Assembly (NCBI GenBank): GCA_032622095.1
Contig: CP136068.1
Coordinates: forward strand, 493,607-557,606
DNA length: 64,000 bases
Direction: 5' to 3'
DNA from: Siphonodentalium dalli
Lineage: Eukaryota; Mollusca; Scaphopoda; Gadilida; Siphonodentaliidae
Shown piece by piece: positions 28,801 to 41,330 of the stretch. The first letter of the stretch is position 1, and every line of letters begins with the position of its first letter. The notes under the pieces were generated by a model. It saw only the letters and a program-made list of their open reading frames with translations, made no database searches and was not told where the DNA came from. Made by a program: the position numbers and the translations under genes.

Positions 28801-30210
28801 AATACCTATATATGTGTGTGGCGGCGATACCTATATATGTGTGTGGTGGGGATACCTATATAATTGCGTGGTGGGGATACCTATAGATGTATGTGGTGGG
28901 AGACCTATATATGTATGTGGTTGGGAGACCTATATATGTATGTGGTGGGGAGACCTATATATGTGTGTGGTGGGGATAACTATATATGTATGTGGTGGGG
29001 ATACCTATATATGTATGTGGTGGGGATACCTATATATGTATGTGGTGGGGATACCTATATATGTGTGTGGTGGGGATACCTATATATGTATGTGGTGGTG
29101 ATACCTATATATATATGTGGTGGGGATACCTATATATGTATGTGGTGGGGATACCTATAGATGTGTGTGGTGGGGATACCTATAGATGTGTGTGGTGGGG
29201 ATACCTATTTATGTGTGTGGCGGTGAAACATATAGATGTGTATGGTGGGGATACCTATATATGTGTGTGGTGGGGATACCTATAGATGTGTGTGGTGGTG
29301 ATACATATAGATGTGTGTGGTGGGGATACCTATAGATGTATGTGGTGGGGATACCTATATATGTATGTGGCAGTGATAACTTTATATGTGTGTGGTGGGG
29401 ATACCTATAGATGTATGTGGTGGGGAGACCATAGAGATGTATGTGGTGGGAATACCTATATATGTATGTGGTGGGAATACCAATATATGTATGTGGTGGG
29501 GATACCTATAGATGTATGTGGTGGTGATACCTATATATGTATGTGGTGGTGATACCTATATATGTATGTGGTGGGGATACCTATATATGTGTGTGGTGGG
29601 GATACCTATATATGTATGTGGTGGGATACCTATATATATATGTGGTGGGGATACCTATATATGTATGTGGTGGGGATACCTATATATTTGAGTGGTGGTG
29701 ATACCTATATATGTATGTGGTGGGGAGACCTATATATGAATGTGGCGGGGATACCTATAGATGTGTGAGGTGGGGATACCTATATATGTGTGTGGTGGTG
29801 ATACATATAGATGTGTATGTTGGGGATACCTATAGATGTGTATGGAGGGGATACCTATATATGTGTGTGGCGGTGAAACACATAGATGTGTATGGTGGGG
29901 ATACCTATATATGTGTGTGGTGGGGATACCTATAGATGTGTGTGGTGGTGATACATATAGATGTGTGTGGTGGGGATACCTATAGATGTATGTGGTGGGG
30001 ATACCTATATATGTATGTGGCAGTGATACATATAGATGTGTGTGGTGGGGATACCTATAAATGTATGTGGAGGGGATACCTATATATGTTTGTGATGGTG
30101 ATACCTATAGATGTATGTGGTGGGGATACCTATATATGTGTGTGGCGGTGATACATATAGATGTGTATGGTGGGGATACATATAGATGTGTATGGAGGGG
30201 ATACCTATAG
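27937..30210 (+). repeat. 2,274-bp tandem duplication, left copy
   Basis: The order of variants is repeated with an exact offset of 2274 bp: 28260/30534, 28537/30811, 28787/31061, 29286/31560, 29562/31836, 29711/31985 and 29936/32210. The left edge is placed at a GCGTGTGGTGGTGATACC junction (27939), which recurs at 30213. The segment mixes the tail of a region A type copy with the first region B units, such as TATATAATTGCGTGG near 28859 and GTGGTTGGGAGACC near 28918. Confidence 0.85.
29786..30210 (+). repeat. 75-bp trimer sub-array
   Basis: Every third unit carries the C18-to-A change (ACATATAGATG or AAACACATAGATG), so the true local period is 75 bp rather than 25 bp. The units rotate through GTATGGAGGGG, GTGTGGCGGTGAAACA or GTGGTGGTGATACA, and GTATGGTGGGG types. 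Confidence 0.65.
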
Positions 30211-32484
30211 ATGCGTGTGGTGGTGATACCTATATATGTGTGTGGTGGGGATACCTATAGATGTGTGTGGTGAGGAGACCTATATATGTATGTGGTGGGG
30301 ATACCTATATGTGTGTGGTGGTGATACCTATATATGTATGTGGTGGGGATACATATAGATGTGTGTGGTGAGGAGACATATATATGTATGTGGTGGTGAT
30401 ACCTATATATGTGTGTGGTGGGGATACCTATAGATGTGTGTGGTGTGGATACCTATATATGTATGTGGTGGGGATACCTATAGATATATGTGGTGGGGAT
30501 ACCTATATATGTATGTGGTGGGAATACATATAGATGTGTGTGGTGAGGAGACCTATATATGTATGTGGTGGTGATACCTATATATATGTGTGTGGTGGGG
30601 ATACATATATATGTATGTGGTGGGGATACCTATATATGTGTGTGGCGGGGATACCTATATATGTATGTTGCGGGGATACCTATATATGTATGTGTTGGGG
30701 ATGCCTATATATGTATGTGGTGGGGATACCTATATATGTATGTGGTGGGGATACCTATATATGTGTGTGGTGGTGATACCTATATATGTGTGTGGTGGTG
30801 ATACCTACAGATGTGTGTGGTGGGGATACCTATATATGTGTGCGGTGAGGATACCTATATATGTGTGTGGCGGGGATACCTATATATGTATGTGGTGGGG
30901 ATACCTATCTATGTGTGTGGTGGGGACACCTATAGATGTATGTGGTGGGGATACCTATATATGTATGTGGTGGGGATACCTATCTATGTATGTGGTGGGG
31001 ACACCTATAGATGTATGTGGTGGGGATACCTATAGATGTATGTGGTGGGGATACCTATAGATGTGTGTGGCCGGAATACCTATATATGTGTGTGGCGGGG
31101 ATACCTATATATGTGTGTGGTGGGGATACCTATATAATTGCGTGGTGGGGATACCTATAGATGTATGTGGTGGGAGACCTATATATGTATGTGGTTGGGA
31201 AACCTATATATGTATGTGGTGGGGAGACCTATATATGTGTGTGGTGGGGATAACTATATATGTATGTGGTGGGGATACCTATATATGTATGTGGTGGGGA
31301 TACCTATATATGTATGTGGTGGGGATACCTATATATGTGTGTGGTGGGGATACCTATATATGTATGTGGTGGTGATACCTATATATATATGTGGTGGGGA
31401 TACCTATATATGTATGTGGTGGGGATACCTATAGATGTGTGTGGTGGGGATACCTATAGATGTGTGTGGTGGGGATACCTATTTATGTGTGTGGCGGTGA
31501 AACATATAGATGTGTATGGTGGGGATACCTATATATGTGTGTGGTGGGGATACCTATAGATGTGTGTGGTGGTGATACATATAGATGTGTGTGGTGGGGA
31601 TACCTATAGATGTATGTGGTGGGGATACCTATATATGTATGTGGCAGTGATAACTATATATGTGTGTGGTGGGGATACCTATAGATGTATGTGGTGGGGA
31701 GACCATAGAGATGTATGTGGTGGGAATACCTATATATGTATGTGGTGGGAATACCTATATATGTATGTGGTGGGGATACCTATAGATGTATGTGGTGGTG
31801 ATACCTATATATGTATGTGGTGGTGATACCTATATATGTATGTGGTGGGGATACCTATATATGTGTGTGGTGGGGATACCTATATATGTATGTGGTGGGA
31901 TACCTATATATATATGTGGTGGGGATACCTATATATGTATGTGGTGGGGATACCTATATATTTGAGTGGTGGTGATACCTATATATGTATGTGGTGGGGA
32001 GACCTATATATGAATGTGGCGGGGATACCTATAGATGTGTGAGGTGGGGATACCTATATATGTGTGTGGTGGTGATACATATAGATGTGTATGTTGGGGA
32101 TACCTATAGATGTGTATGGAGGGGATACCTATATATGTGTGTGGCGGTGAAACACATAGATGTGTATGGTGGGGATACCTATATATGTGTGTGGTGGGGA
32201 TACCTATAGATGTGTGTGGTGGTGATACATATAGATGTGTGTGGTGGGGATACCTATAGATGTATGTGGTGGGGATACCTATATATGTATGTGGCAGTGA
32301 TACATATAGATGTGTGTGGTGGGGATACCTATAAATGTATGTGGAGGGGATACCTATATATGTTTGTGATGGTGATACCTATAGATGTATGTGGTGGGGA
32401 TACCTATATATGTGTGTGGCGGTGATACATATAGATGTGTATGGTGGGGATACATATAGATGTGTATGGAGGGGATACCTATAG
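30211..32484 (+). repeat. 2,274-bp tandem duplication, right copy
   Basis: This is the partner of the preceding segment at an exact 2274 bp offset, with isolated substitutions only (for example GTTGGGAAACC near 31195 against GTTGGGAGACC near 28921). The match stops near 32.48 kb, where the left copy has GATGCGTGTGGTGG and this copy has GATGTATGTGGCGG. Confidence 0.85.
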
Positions 32485-33304
32485 ATGTATGTGGCGGGGA
32501 TACCTATATATGTGTGTGGCGGTGAAACATATAGATGTGTATGGTGGGGATACCTATATATGTATGTGGTGGGGATACCTATATATGTATGTGGTGGGGA
32601 TACCTATAGATGTATGTGGTGGGGATACTTATATATGTATGTGGTGGGGATACATATATATGTGTGGTGGGGATACCTATAGATGTATGTGGTGGGGATA
32701 CCTATATATGTATGTGGTGGGGATACCTATAGATGTATGTGGTGGGGATACCTATATATGTATTTGGTGGGGATACCTATATATGTGTGTTATGGGGATA
32801 CCTATAGATGTATGTGGTGGGGATACCTATATATGTGTGTGGTGGGGATACATATAGATGTATGTGGTGGGATACCTATATATGTATGTGGTGGGGATAC
32901 CTATATATGTATGTGGTGGGGATACCTATATATGTTTGTGGTGGGGATACCTATAGATGTATGTGGTGGGGATACCTATATTTGTATGTGGTGGGAATAC
33001 CTATATATGTGTGTGGTGGTGATACCTATATATGTATGTGGTGGGGATACCTATAGATGTGTGGTGGGGATACCTATAGATGTATGTGGTGGGGATACCT
33101 ATAGATGTGTGTGGCGGGGATAAATATATATGTGTGTGGCGGGGATACCTATATATGTATGTGGCGGGGATACCTATATATGTGTGTGGTGGGGATACCT
33201 AAATATGTGTGTGGTGGGGATACCTATATATGTATGTGGTGGGATACCTATATATATATGTGGTGGGGATACCTATATCTGTATGTGGTTTGGATACCTA
33301 TATA
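31961..33304 (+). repeat. 1,344-bp HOR copy
   Basis: The interval between two TTTGAGTGG landmarks (31961 and 33305) is 1344 bp. The variant order after the first is repeated after the second: 31985/33329, 32210/33554 and 32435/33779. It contains the TATTTGGTGGGG unit near 32761, the GTGTTATGGGG unit near 32788 and a short TAGATGTGTGGTGGGG unit near 33053. Confidence 0.7.
32060..32484 (+). repeat. 75-bp trimer sub-array
   Basis: This is the 2,274 bp-shifted copy of the trimer tract at 29,786-30,210, with the same rotation of three unit types. Confidence 0.65.
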
Positions 33305-33890
33305 TTTGAGTGGTGGTGATACCTATATATGTATGTGGTGGGGAGACCTATATATGAATGTGGCGGGGATACCTATAGATGTGTGTGGTGGGGATACCTA
33401 TATATGTGTGTGGTGGTGATACATATAGATGTGTATGGTGGGGATACCTATGGATGTGTATGGAGGGGATACCTATATATGTGTGTGGCGGTGAAACATA
33501 TAGAAGTGTATGGTGGGGATACCTATATATGTGTGAGGTGGGGATACCTATAGATGTGTGTGGTGGTGATACATATAGATGTGTGTGGTGGGGATACCTA
33601 TAGATGTATGTGGTGGGGATACCTATATATGTATGTGGCAGTGATACATATAGATGTGTGTGGTGGGGATACATATAAATGTATGTGGAGGGGATACCTA
33701 TATATGTATGTGGTGGTGATACCTATAGATGTATGTGGTGGGGATACCTATATATGTGTGTGCCGGTGATACATATAGATGTGTATGGTGGGGATACTTA
33801 TAGATGTGTATGGAGGGGATACCTATAGATGTATGTGGTGGGGATACCTATATATGTGTGTGGCGGTGAAACATATAGATGTGTATGGTG
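33305..33890 (+). repeat. Partial 1.34-kb HOR copy with 75-bp trimer period
   Basis: ACATA-type units start at 33421, 33496, 33571 and 33646, exactly 75 bp apart. Because these lack the CTA (TAG on the other strand) of the normal unit in one phase, this is the only place in the window where the minus strand stays open for more than 300 bp. After about 33.9 kb the order switches to one related to 30.6-31.4 kb. Confidence 0.7.
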
Positions 33891-33989
33891 GGGATACCTA
33901 TATATGTATGTGGTGGGGATACCTATATATGTGTGTGGTGGTGATACCTATATATGTGTGTGGTGGGGATACCTATATATGTATGTGGC

Positions 33990-34890
33990 GGGGATACATA
34001 TATATGTATGTGTTGGGATACCTATATATGTATGTGTTGGGGATACCTATATATGTGTGTGGCGGGGATACCTATATATGTATGTGGCGGGGATACTTAT
34101 ATATGTATGTGGTGGGATACCTATATATGTGTGTGGTGGTGATACCTACAGATGTGTGTGGTGGGGATACCTATATATATGTGTGGTGAGGATACCTATA
34201 TATGTGTGTGGCGGGGATAACCTTATATATGTGTGTGGTGGGTATACCTATCTATGTGTGTGGTGGGGACACCTATAGATGTATGTGGTGGGGATACCTA
34301 TATATGTATGTGGTGGGGATACCTATATATGTATTATGGCGGGGATACCTATAGATGTATGTGGTGGGGGATACTATATATGTATGTGGTGGGGGATACC
34401 TATATTATGTGTGTGGCGGGGATACCTATATATGTGTGTGGTGGGGATACCTATATAATGTGTGTGGTGGGGATACCTATAGATGTATGTGGTGGGAGAC
34501 CTATATATGTATGTGGTTGGGAGACCTATATATGTATGTGGTGGGGAGACCTATATATGTGTGTGGTGGGGATACCTATATATGTATGTGGTGGGGGATA
34601 CCTATATATGTATGTGGTGGGGATACCTATATATGAATGTGGTGGGGATACCTATATATGTGTGTGGTGGGGATACCTATATATGTATGTGGTGGTGATA
34701 CCTATATATGTATGTGGTGGGGATACCTATATATGTGTGTGGTGGGAATACCTATAGATGTGTGTGGTGGGGATACCTATTTATGTGTGTGGCGGTGAAA
34801 CATATAGATGTGTATGGTGGGGATACCGATATATGTGTGTGGTGGGGATACCTATAGATGTGTGTGGTGGGGGATACCTATATATGTGTG
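33990..34890. other. Second tract with clustered one-base indels
   Basis: The segment relates to about 30.6-31.4 kb but carries many single-base length changes. Examples are GTGTTGGGATACC (near 34011), GGATAACCTTATATATG (34215), TATGTATTATGG (34329), GTGGTGGGGGATACTATATATG (34362), GTGGTGGGGGATACC (34387), TATATTATG (34402), TATATAATG (34452), and further five-G runs near 34592 and 34865. As in the tract at 3.5-6.1 kb, the changes fall in homopolymers and TA steps. Confidence 0.6.
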
Positions 34891-36555
34891 TGGTGGGGAT
34901 ACCTATAGATGTGTGTGGTGGTGATACATATAGATGTGTGTGATGGGGATACCTATAGATGTATGTGGTGGGGATACCTATATATGTATGTGGCAGTGAT
35001 ACCTATATATGTGTGTGGTGGGGATACCTATAGATGTGTGTGGTGGTGATACATATAGATGTGTGTGGTGGGGATACCTATATATGTATGTGGTGGGGAT
35101 ACCTATATATGTATGTGGCAGTGATACATATAGATGTGTGTGGTGGGGATACCTATAAATGTATGTGGAGGGGATACCTATAGATGTATGTGGTGGGGAT
35201 ACCTATATATGTGTGTGCCGGTGATACATATAGATGTGTATGGTGGGGATACCTATAGATGTGTATGGAGGGGATACCTATAGATGTATGTGGTGGGGAT
35301 ACCTATATATGTGTGTGGCGGTGAAACATATAGATGTGTATGGTGGGGATACCTATATATCTATGTGGTGGGGATACCTATATATGTATGTGGTGGGGAT
35401 ACCTATAGATGTATGTGGTGGGGATACTTATATATGTATGTGGTGGGGATACATATATATGTGTGTGGTGGGGATACCTATAGATGTATGTGGTGGGGAT
35501 ACCTATATATGTATGTGGTGGGGATACCTATAGATGTATGTGGTGGGGATACCTATATATGTATTTGGTGGGGATACCTATATATGTGTGTTATGGGGAT
35601 ACCTATAGATGTATGTGGTGGGGATACCTATATATGTGTGTGGTGGGGATACATATAGATGTATGTTTTGGGATACCTATATATGTATGTGGTGGGGATA
35701 CCTATATATGTATGTGGTGGGGATACCTATAGATGTGTGTGGTGGGGATACATATAGATGTGTGTGGTGGGGATACCTATACATGTGTGTGGTCGGGATA
35801 CCTATAGATGTGTGTGGTGGTGATACCTATATATGTGTGTGGTGGGGATACCTATATATGTATGTGGTGGTGATACCTATAGATGTATGTGGTGGGGATA
35901 CCTATATATGCATGTGGCGGGATACCTATAGATGTATGTGTTGGGGATACCTATATATGTATGTGGTGGGGATACCTATAGATGTATGTGGTGGGGATAC
36001 CTATATATGCATGTGGCGGGATACCTATAGATGTATGTGGTGGGGATACCTATATATGTGTGTGGTGGGGATACCTATATATGTATGTGGCGGGGATACC
36101 TATATATGTATGTGGTGGGGATACCTATATATGTGTGTGGTGGGGATACCTATATATGTATGTGGTGGGGATACCTATATATGTGTGTGGTGGTGATACC
36201 TATATATGTGTGTGGTGGGGATACCTATATATGTATGTGGTGGGGACACCTATATATGTATGTGGTGGGGATACCTATATGTATGTGGTGGGGAGACCAT
36301 AGAGATGTATGTGGTGGGGATACCTATATATGTATGTGGTGGGAATACCTATATATGTATGTGGTGGGGATACCTATAGATGTATGTGGTGGTGATACCT
36401 ATATATGTATGTGGTGGTGATACCTATATATGTATGTGGTTGGGGATACCTATATATGTGTGTGGTGGGGATACCTATATATGTATGTGGTGGGATACCT
36501 ATATATATATGTGGTGGGGATACTTATATATGTATGTGGTGGGAATACCTATATA

Positions 36556-37900
36556 TTTGAGTGGTGGTGATACCTATATATGTATGTGGTGGGGAGACCT
36601 ATATATGATTGTGGCGGGGATACCTATAGATGTGTGAGGTGGGGATACCTATATATGTGTGTGGTGGTGATACATATAGATGTGTATGGTGGGGATACCT
36701 ATAGATGTGTATGGAGGGGATACCTATATATGTGTGTGGCGGTGAAACACATAGATGTGTATGGTGGGGATACCTATATATGTGTGTGGTGGGGATACCT
36801 ATAGATGTGTGTGGTGGTGATACATATAGATGTGTGTGGTGGGGATACCTATAGATGTATGTGGTGGGGATACCTATATATGTATGTGGCAGTGATACAT
36901 ATAGATGTGTGTGGTGGGGATACCTATAAATGTATGTGGAGGGGATACCTATATATGTTTGTGGTGGTGATACCTATAGATATATGTGGTGGGGATACCT
37001 ATATATGTGTGTGGCGGTGATACATATAGATGTGTATGGTGGGGATACCTATAGATGTGTATGGAGCGGATACCTATAGATGTATGTGGTGGGGATACCT
37101 ATATATGTGTGTGGCGGTGAAACATATAGATGTGTATGGTGGGGATACCTATATATGTATGTGGTGGGGATACCTATATATGTATGTGGTGGGGATACCT
37201 ATAGATGTATGTGGTGAGGATACTTATATATGTATGTGGTGGGGATACATATATATGTGTGTGGTGGGAATACCTATAGATGTATGTGGTGGGGATACCT
37301 ATATATGTATGTGGTGGGGATACCTATAGATGTATGTGGTGGGGATACCTATATATGTATTTGGTGGGGATACCTATATATGTGTGTTATGGGGATACCT
37401 ATAGATGTATGTGGTGGGGATACCTATATATGTGTGTGGTGGGGATACCTATAGATGTATGTGGTGGGATACCTATATATGTATGTGGTGGGGATACCTA
37501 TATATGTATGTGGTGGGAATACATATATATGTTTGTGGTGGGGATACCTATAGATGTATGTGGTGGGGATACCTATATTTGTATGTGGTGGGGATACCTA
37601 TATATGTGTGTGGTGGTGATACCTATATATGTATGTGGTGGGGATACCTATAGATGTGTGGTGGGGATACCTATATATGTATGTGGTGGGGATACCTATA
37701 GATGTGTGTGGCGGGGATACATATATATGTGTGTGGCAGGATACCTATATATGTATGTGGCGGGGATATCTATATATGTGTGTGGTGGGGATACCTATAT
37801 ATGTGTGTGGTGGGGATACCTATATATGTATGTGGTGGGATACCTATATATATATGTGGTGGGGATACCTATATATGTATGTGGTTTGGATACCTATATA
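36556..37900 (+). repeat. 1,345-bp HOR copy, left of a tandem pair
   Basis: This unit runs from one TTTGAGTGG landmark to the next. Points 36580, 36805, 37030 and 37280 match 37925, 38150, 38375 and 38625 (offset 1345). It includes a 75 bp trimer tract from about 36,655 to 37,135, then the TATTTGGTGGGG and GTGTTATGGGG units near 37357 and 37383. Confidence 0.75.
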
Positions 37901-39050
37901 TTTGAGTGGTGGTGATACCTATATATGTATGTGGTGGGGAGACCTATATATGAATGTGGCGGGGATACCTATAGATGTGTGTGGTGGGGATACCTATATA
38001 TGTGTGTGGTGGTGATACATATAGATGGGTATGGTGGGGATACCTATAGATGTGTATGGAGGGGATACCTATATATGTGTGTGGCGGTGAAACATATAGA
38101 TGTGTATGGTGGGGATACCTATATATGTGTGTGGTGGGGATACCTATAGATGTGTGTGGTGGTGATACATATAGATGTGTGTGTTGGGGATACCTATAGA
38201 TGTATGTGGTGGGAATACCTATATATGTATGTGGCAGTGATACATATAGATGTGTGTGGTGGGGATACCTATAAATGTATATGGAGGGGATACCTATATA
38301 TGTATGTGGTGGTGATACCTATAGATGTATGTGGTGGGGATACCTATATATGTGTGTGCCGGTGATACATATAGATGTGTATGGTGGGGATACCTATAGA
38401 TGTGTATGGAGGGGATACATATAGATGTATGTGGTGGGGATACCTATATATGTGTGTGGCGGTGAAACATATAGATGTGTATGGTGGGGATACCTATATA
38501 TGTATGTGGTGGGGATACCTATATATGTATATGGTGGGGATACCTATAGATGTATGTGGTGGGGATACTTATATATGTATGTGGTGGGGATACATATATA
38601 TGTGTGTGGTGGGGATACCTATAGATGTATGTGGTGGGGATACCTATATATGTATGTGGTGGGGATACCAATAGATGTATGTGGTGGGGATACCTATATA
38701 TGTATTTGGTGGGGATACCTATATATGTGTGTTATGGGGATACCTATAGATGTATGTGGTGGGGATACCTATATATGTGTGTGGTGGGGATACATATAGA
38801 TGTATGTGTTGGGATACCTATATACGTATGTGGTGGGGATACCTATATATGTATGTGGTGGGGATACCTATATAAGTTTGTGGTGGGGGATACCTATAGA
38901 TGTATGTGGTGGGGATACCTATATTTGTATGTGGTGGGGATACCTACATATGTGTGTGGTGGTGATACCTATATATGTATGTGGTGGGGATACCTATAGA
39001 TGTGTGGTGGGGATACCTATAGATGTATGTGGTGGGGATACATATAGATG
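37901..39050 (+). repeat. 1,345-bp HOR copy, right of a tandem pair
   Basis: This is the partner of 36,556-37,900 at offset 1345 bp. Its trimer tract spans about 38,000-38,480. The match continues to the short TAGATGTGTGGTGGGG unit near 38998, after which the order changes to one shared with 41.87, 44.13 and 45.83 kb. Confidence 0.7.
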
Positions 39051-40589
39051 TGTGTGGCGGGGATACATATATATGTGTGTGGCGGGGATACCTATATATG
39101 TATGTGGCGGGGATACCTATATATGTGTGTGGTGGGGATACCTATATATGTATGTGGTGGGGATACCTATATATGTGTGTGGTGGGGATACCTATATATG
39201 TATGTGGTGGGGATACCTATATATGTATGTGGCGGGGATACATATATACGTGTGTGGTGGGGATACCTATATATGTATGTGGTGGGGATACCTATATATG
39301 TATGTGGTGGGGATACCTATATACGTGTGTGGTGGGGAAACCTATATATGTATGTGGTGGGGAAACCTATAGATGTATGTGGTGGGAATACCTATATATG
39401 TATGTGGTGGGGATACCTATATATGTATGTGGTGGTGATACCTATAGATGTATGTGGTGGTGATACCTATATATGTATGTGGTGGTGATACCTATATATG
39501 TATGTGGTGGGGATACCTATATATGTGTGTGGTGGGGATATATATAGATGTTTGTGGTGGGGATTCCTATAGATGTGTGTGGTGGGGATACCTATATATG
39601 TATGTGGTGGGGAGACCTATTTATGTATGTGGTGGGGAGACCTATATATGTGTGTGGTGAGGATACCTATATATGTGTGTGGTGGGGAGACCTATATATG
39701 TGTGTGGAGAGGATACCTATATATGTGTGTGGTGGGGATACCTATATATGTATGTGGCGGGGATACCTATATATGTATGTGGTGGGGATACCTATATATG
39801 TATGTGGTGGGGATACCTATAGATGTGTGTGGTGGGGATACATATAGATGTGTGTGGTGGGGATACCTATATATGTGTGTGGTCGGGATACCTATAGATG
39901 TGTGTGGTGGTGATACCTATATATGTATGTGGTGGTGATACCTATATATGTATGTGGTGGGGATACCTATATATGTATGTGGTGGGGATACCTATATATG
40001 CATGTGGCGGGATACCTATAGATGTATGTGGTGGTGATACCTATATATGTATGTGGTGGGGATACCTATAGATGTATGTGGCGGGGATACCTATATATGT
40101 ATGTGGTGGGGATACCTATATATGCATGTGGTGGGGATACCTATATATGTGTGTGGTGGGGATACCTATATATGTATGTGGCGGGGATACCTATATATGT
40201 TTGTGGTGGGGATACCTATATATGTGTGTGGTGGTGATACCTATAGATGTATGTGGTGGGGATACCTATATATGTGTGTGGTGGTGATACCTATATATGT
40301 GTGTGGTGGGGATACCTATATATGTATGTGGTGGGGAGACCTATATATGTATGTGGTGGGGATACCTATATGTATGTGGTGGCGAGACCATAGAGATGTA
40401 TGTGGTGGGGATACCTATATATGTATGTGGTGGGGATACCTATATATGTATGTGGTGGGGATACCTATAGATGTATGTGGTGGTGATACCTATATATGTA
40501 TGTGGTGGTGATACCTATATATGTATGTGGTGGGGATAACTATATATGTGTGTGGTGGGGATACCTATATATGTATGTGGTGGGATACC

Positions 40590-40606
40590 TATATATATAT
40601 ATATAT
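40590..40606 (+). repeat. Expanded (TA)n run of 17 nt
   Basis: The normal CTATATATG step is enlarged to C followed by a 17-nt alternating TA run and then GTGG. Shorter forms of the same expanded unit (CCTATATATATATGTGG) occur near 29630, 31904, 33248, 36489 and 37848. This looks like local slippage on top of the HOR. Confidence 0.85.
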
Positions 40607-40747
40607 GTGGTGGGGATACCTATATATGTATGTGGTGGGGATACCTATATATTTGAGTGGTGGTGATACCTATATATGTATGTGGTGGGGAGACCTATAT
40701 ATGAATGTGGCGGGGATACCTATAGATGTGTGTGGTGGGGATACCTA

Positions 40748-41330
40748 TATATGTGTGTGGTGGTGATACATATAGATGTGTATGGTGGGGATACCTATAG
40801 ATGTGTATGGAGGGGATACCTATAGATGTATGTGGTGGGGATACCTATATATGTGTGTGGCGGTGAAACATATAGATGTGTATGGTGGGGATACCTATAT
40901 ATGTGTGTGGTGGGGATACCTATAGATGTGTGTGGTGGTGATACATATAGATGTGTGTGGTGGGGATACCTATAGATGTATGTGGTGGGGATACCTATAT
41001 ATGTATGTGGCAGTGATACATATAGATGTGTGTGGTGGGGATACCTATAAATGTATGTGGTGGGGATACCTATATATGTATGTGGTGGTGATACCTATAG
41101 ATGTATGTGGTGGGGATACCTATATATGTGTGTGGCGGTGATACATATAGATGTGTATGGTGGGGATAACTATAGATGTGTATGGAGGGGATACCTATAG
41201 ATGTATGTGGTGGGGATACCTATATATGTGTGTGGCGGTGAAACATATAGATGTGTATGGTGGGGATACCTATATATGTGTGTGGTGGGGATACCTATAG
41301 ATGTGTGTGGTGGTGATACATATAGATGTT
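40748..41330 (+). repeat. 75-bp trimer sub-array
   Basis: GTGATACATATAGATG, GTGAAACATATAGATG and CAGTGATACATATAG units recur in the same 75 bp phase (for example near 40765, 40865, 40940, 41015, 41140 and 41240, most but not all on the 75 bp grid). The tract is the right-hand relative of the trimer blocks at 33.4, 36.7 and 38.0 kb (38150 matches 40926, offset 2776). Confidence 0.55.

Noticed and set aside
33348-33674. Minus-strand open frame of 108 codons
   Set aside because: It is the complement of repeat units and is open only because ACATA variants fall every 75 bp. It is not shared with most copies.
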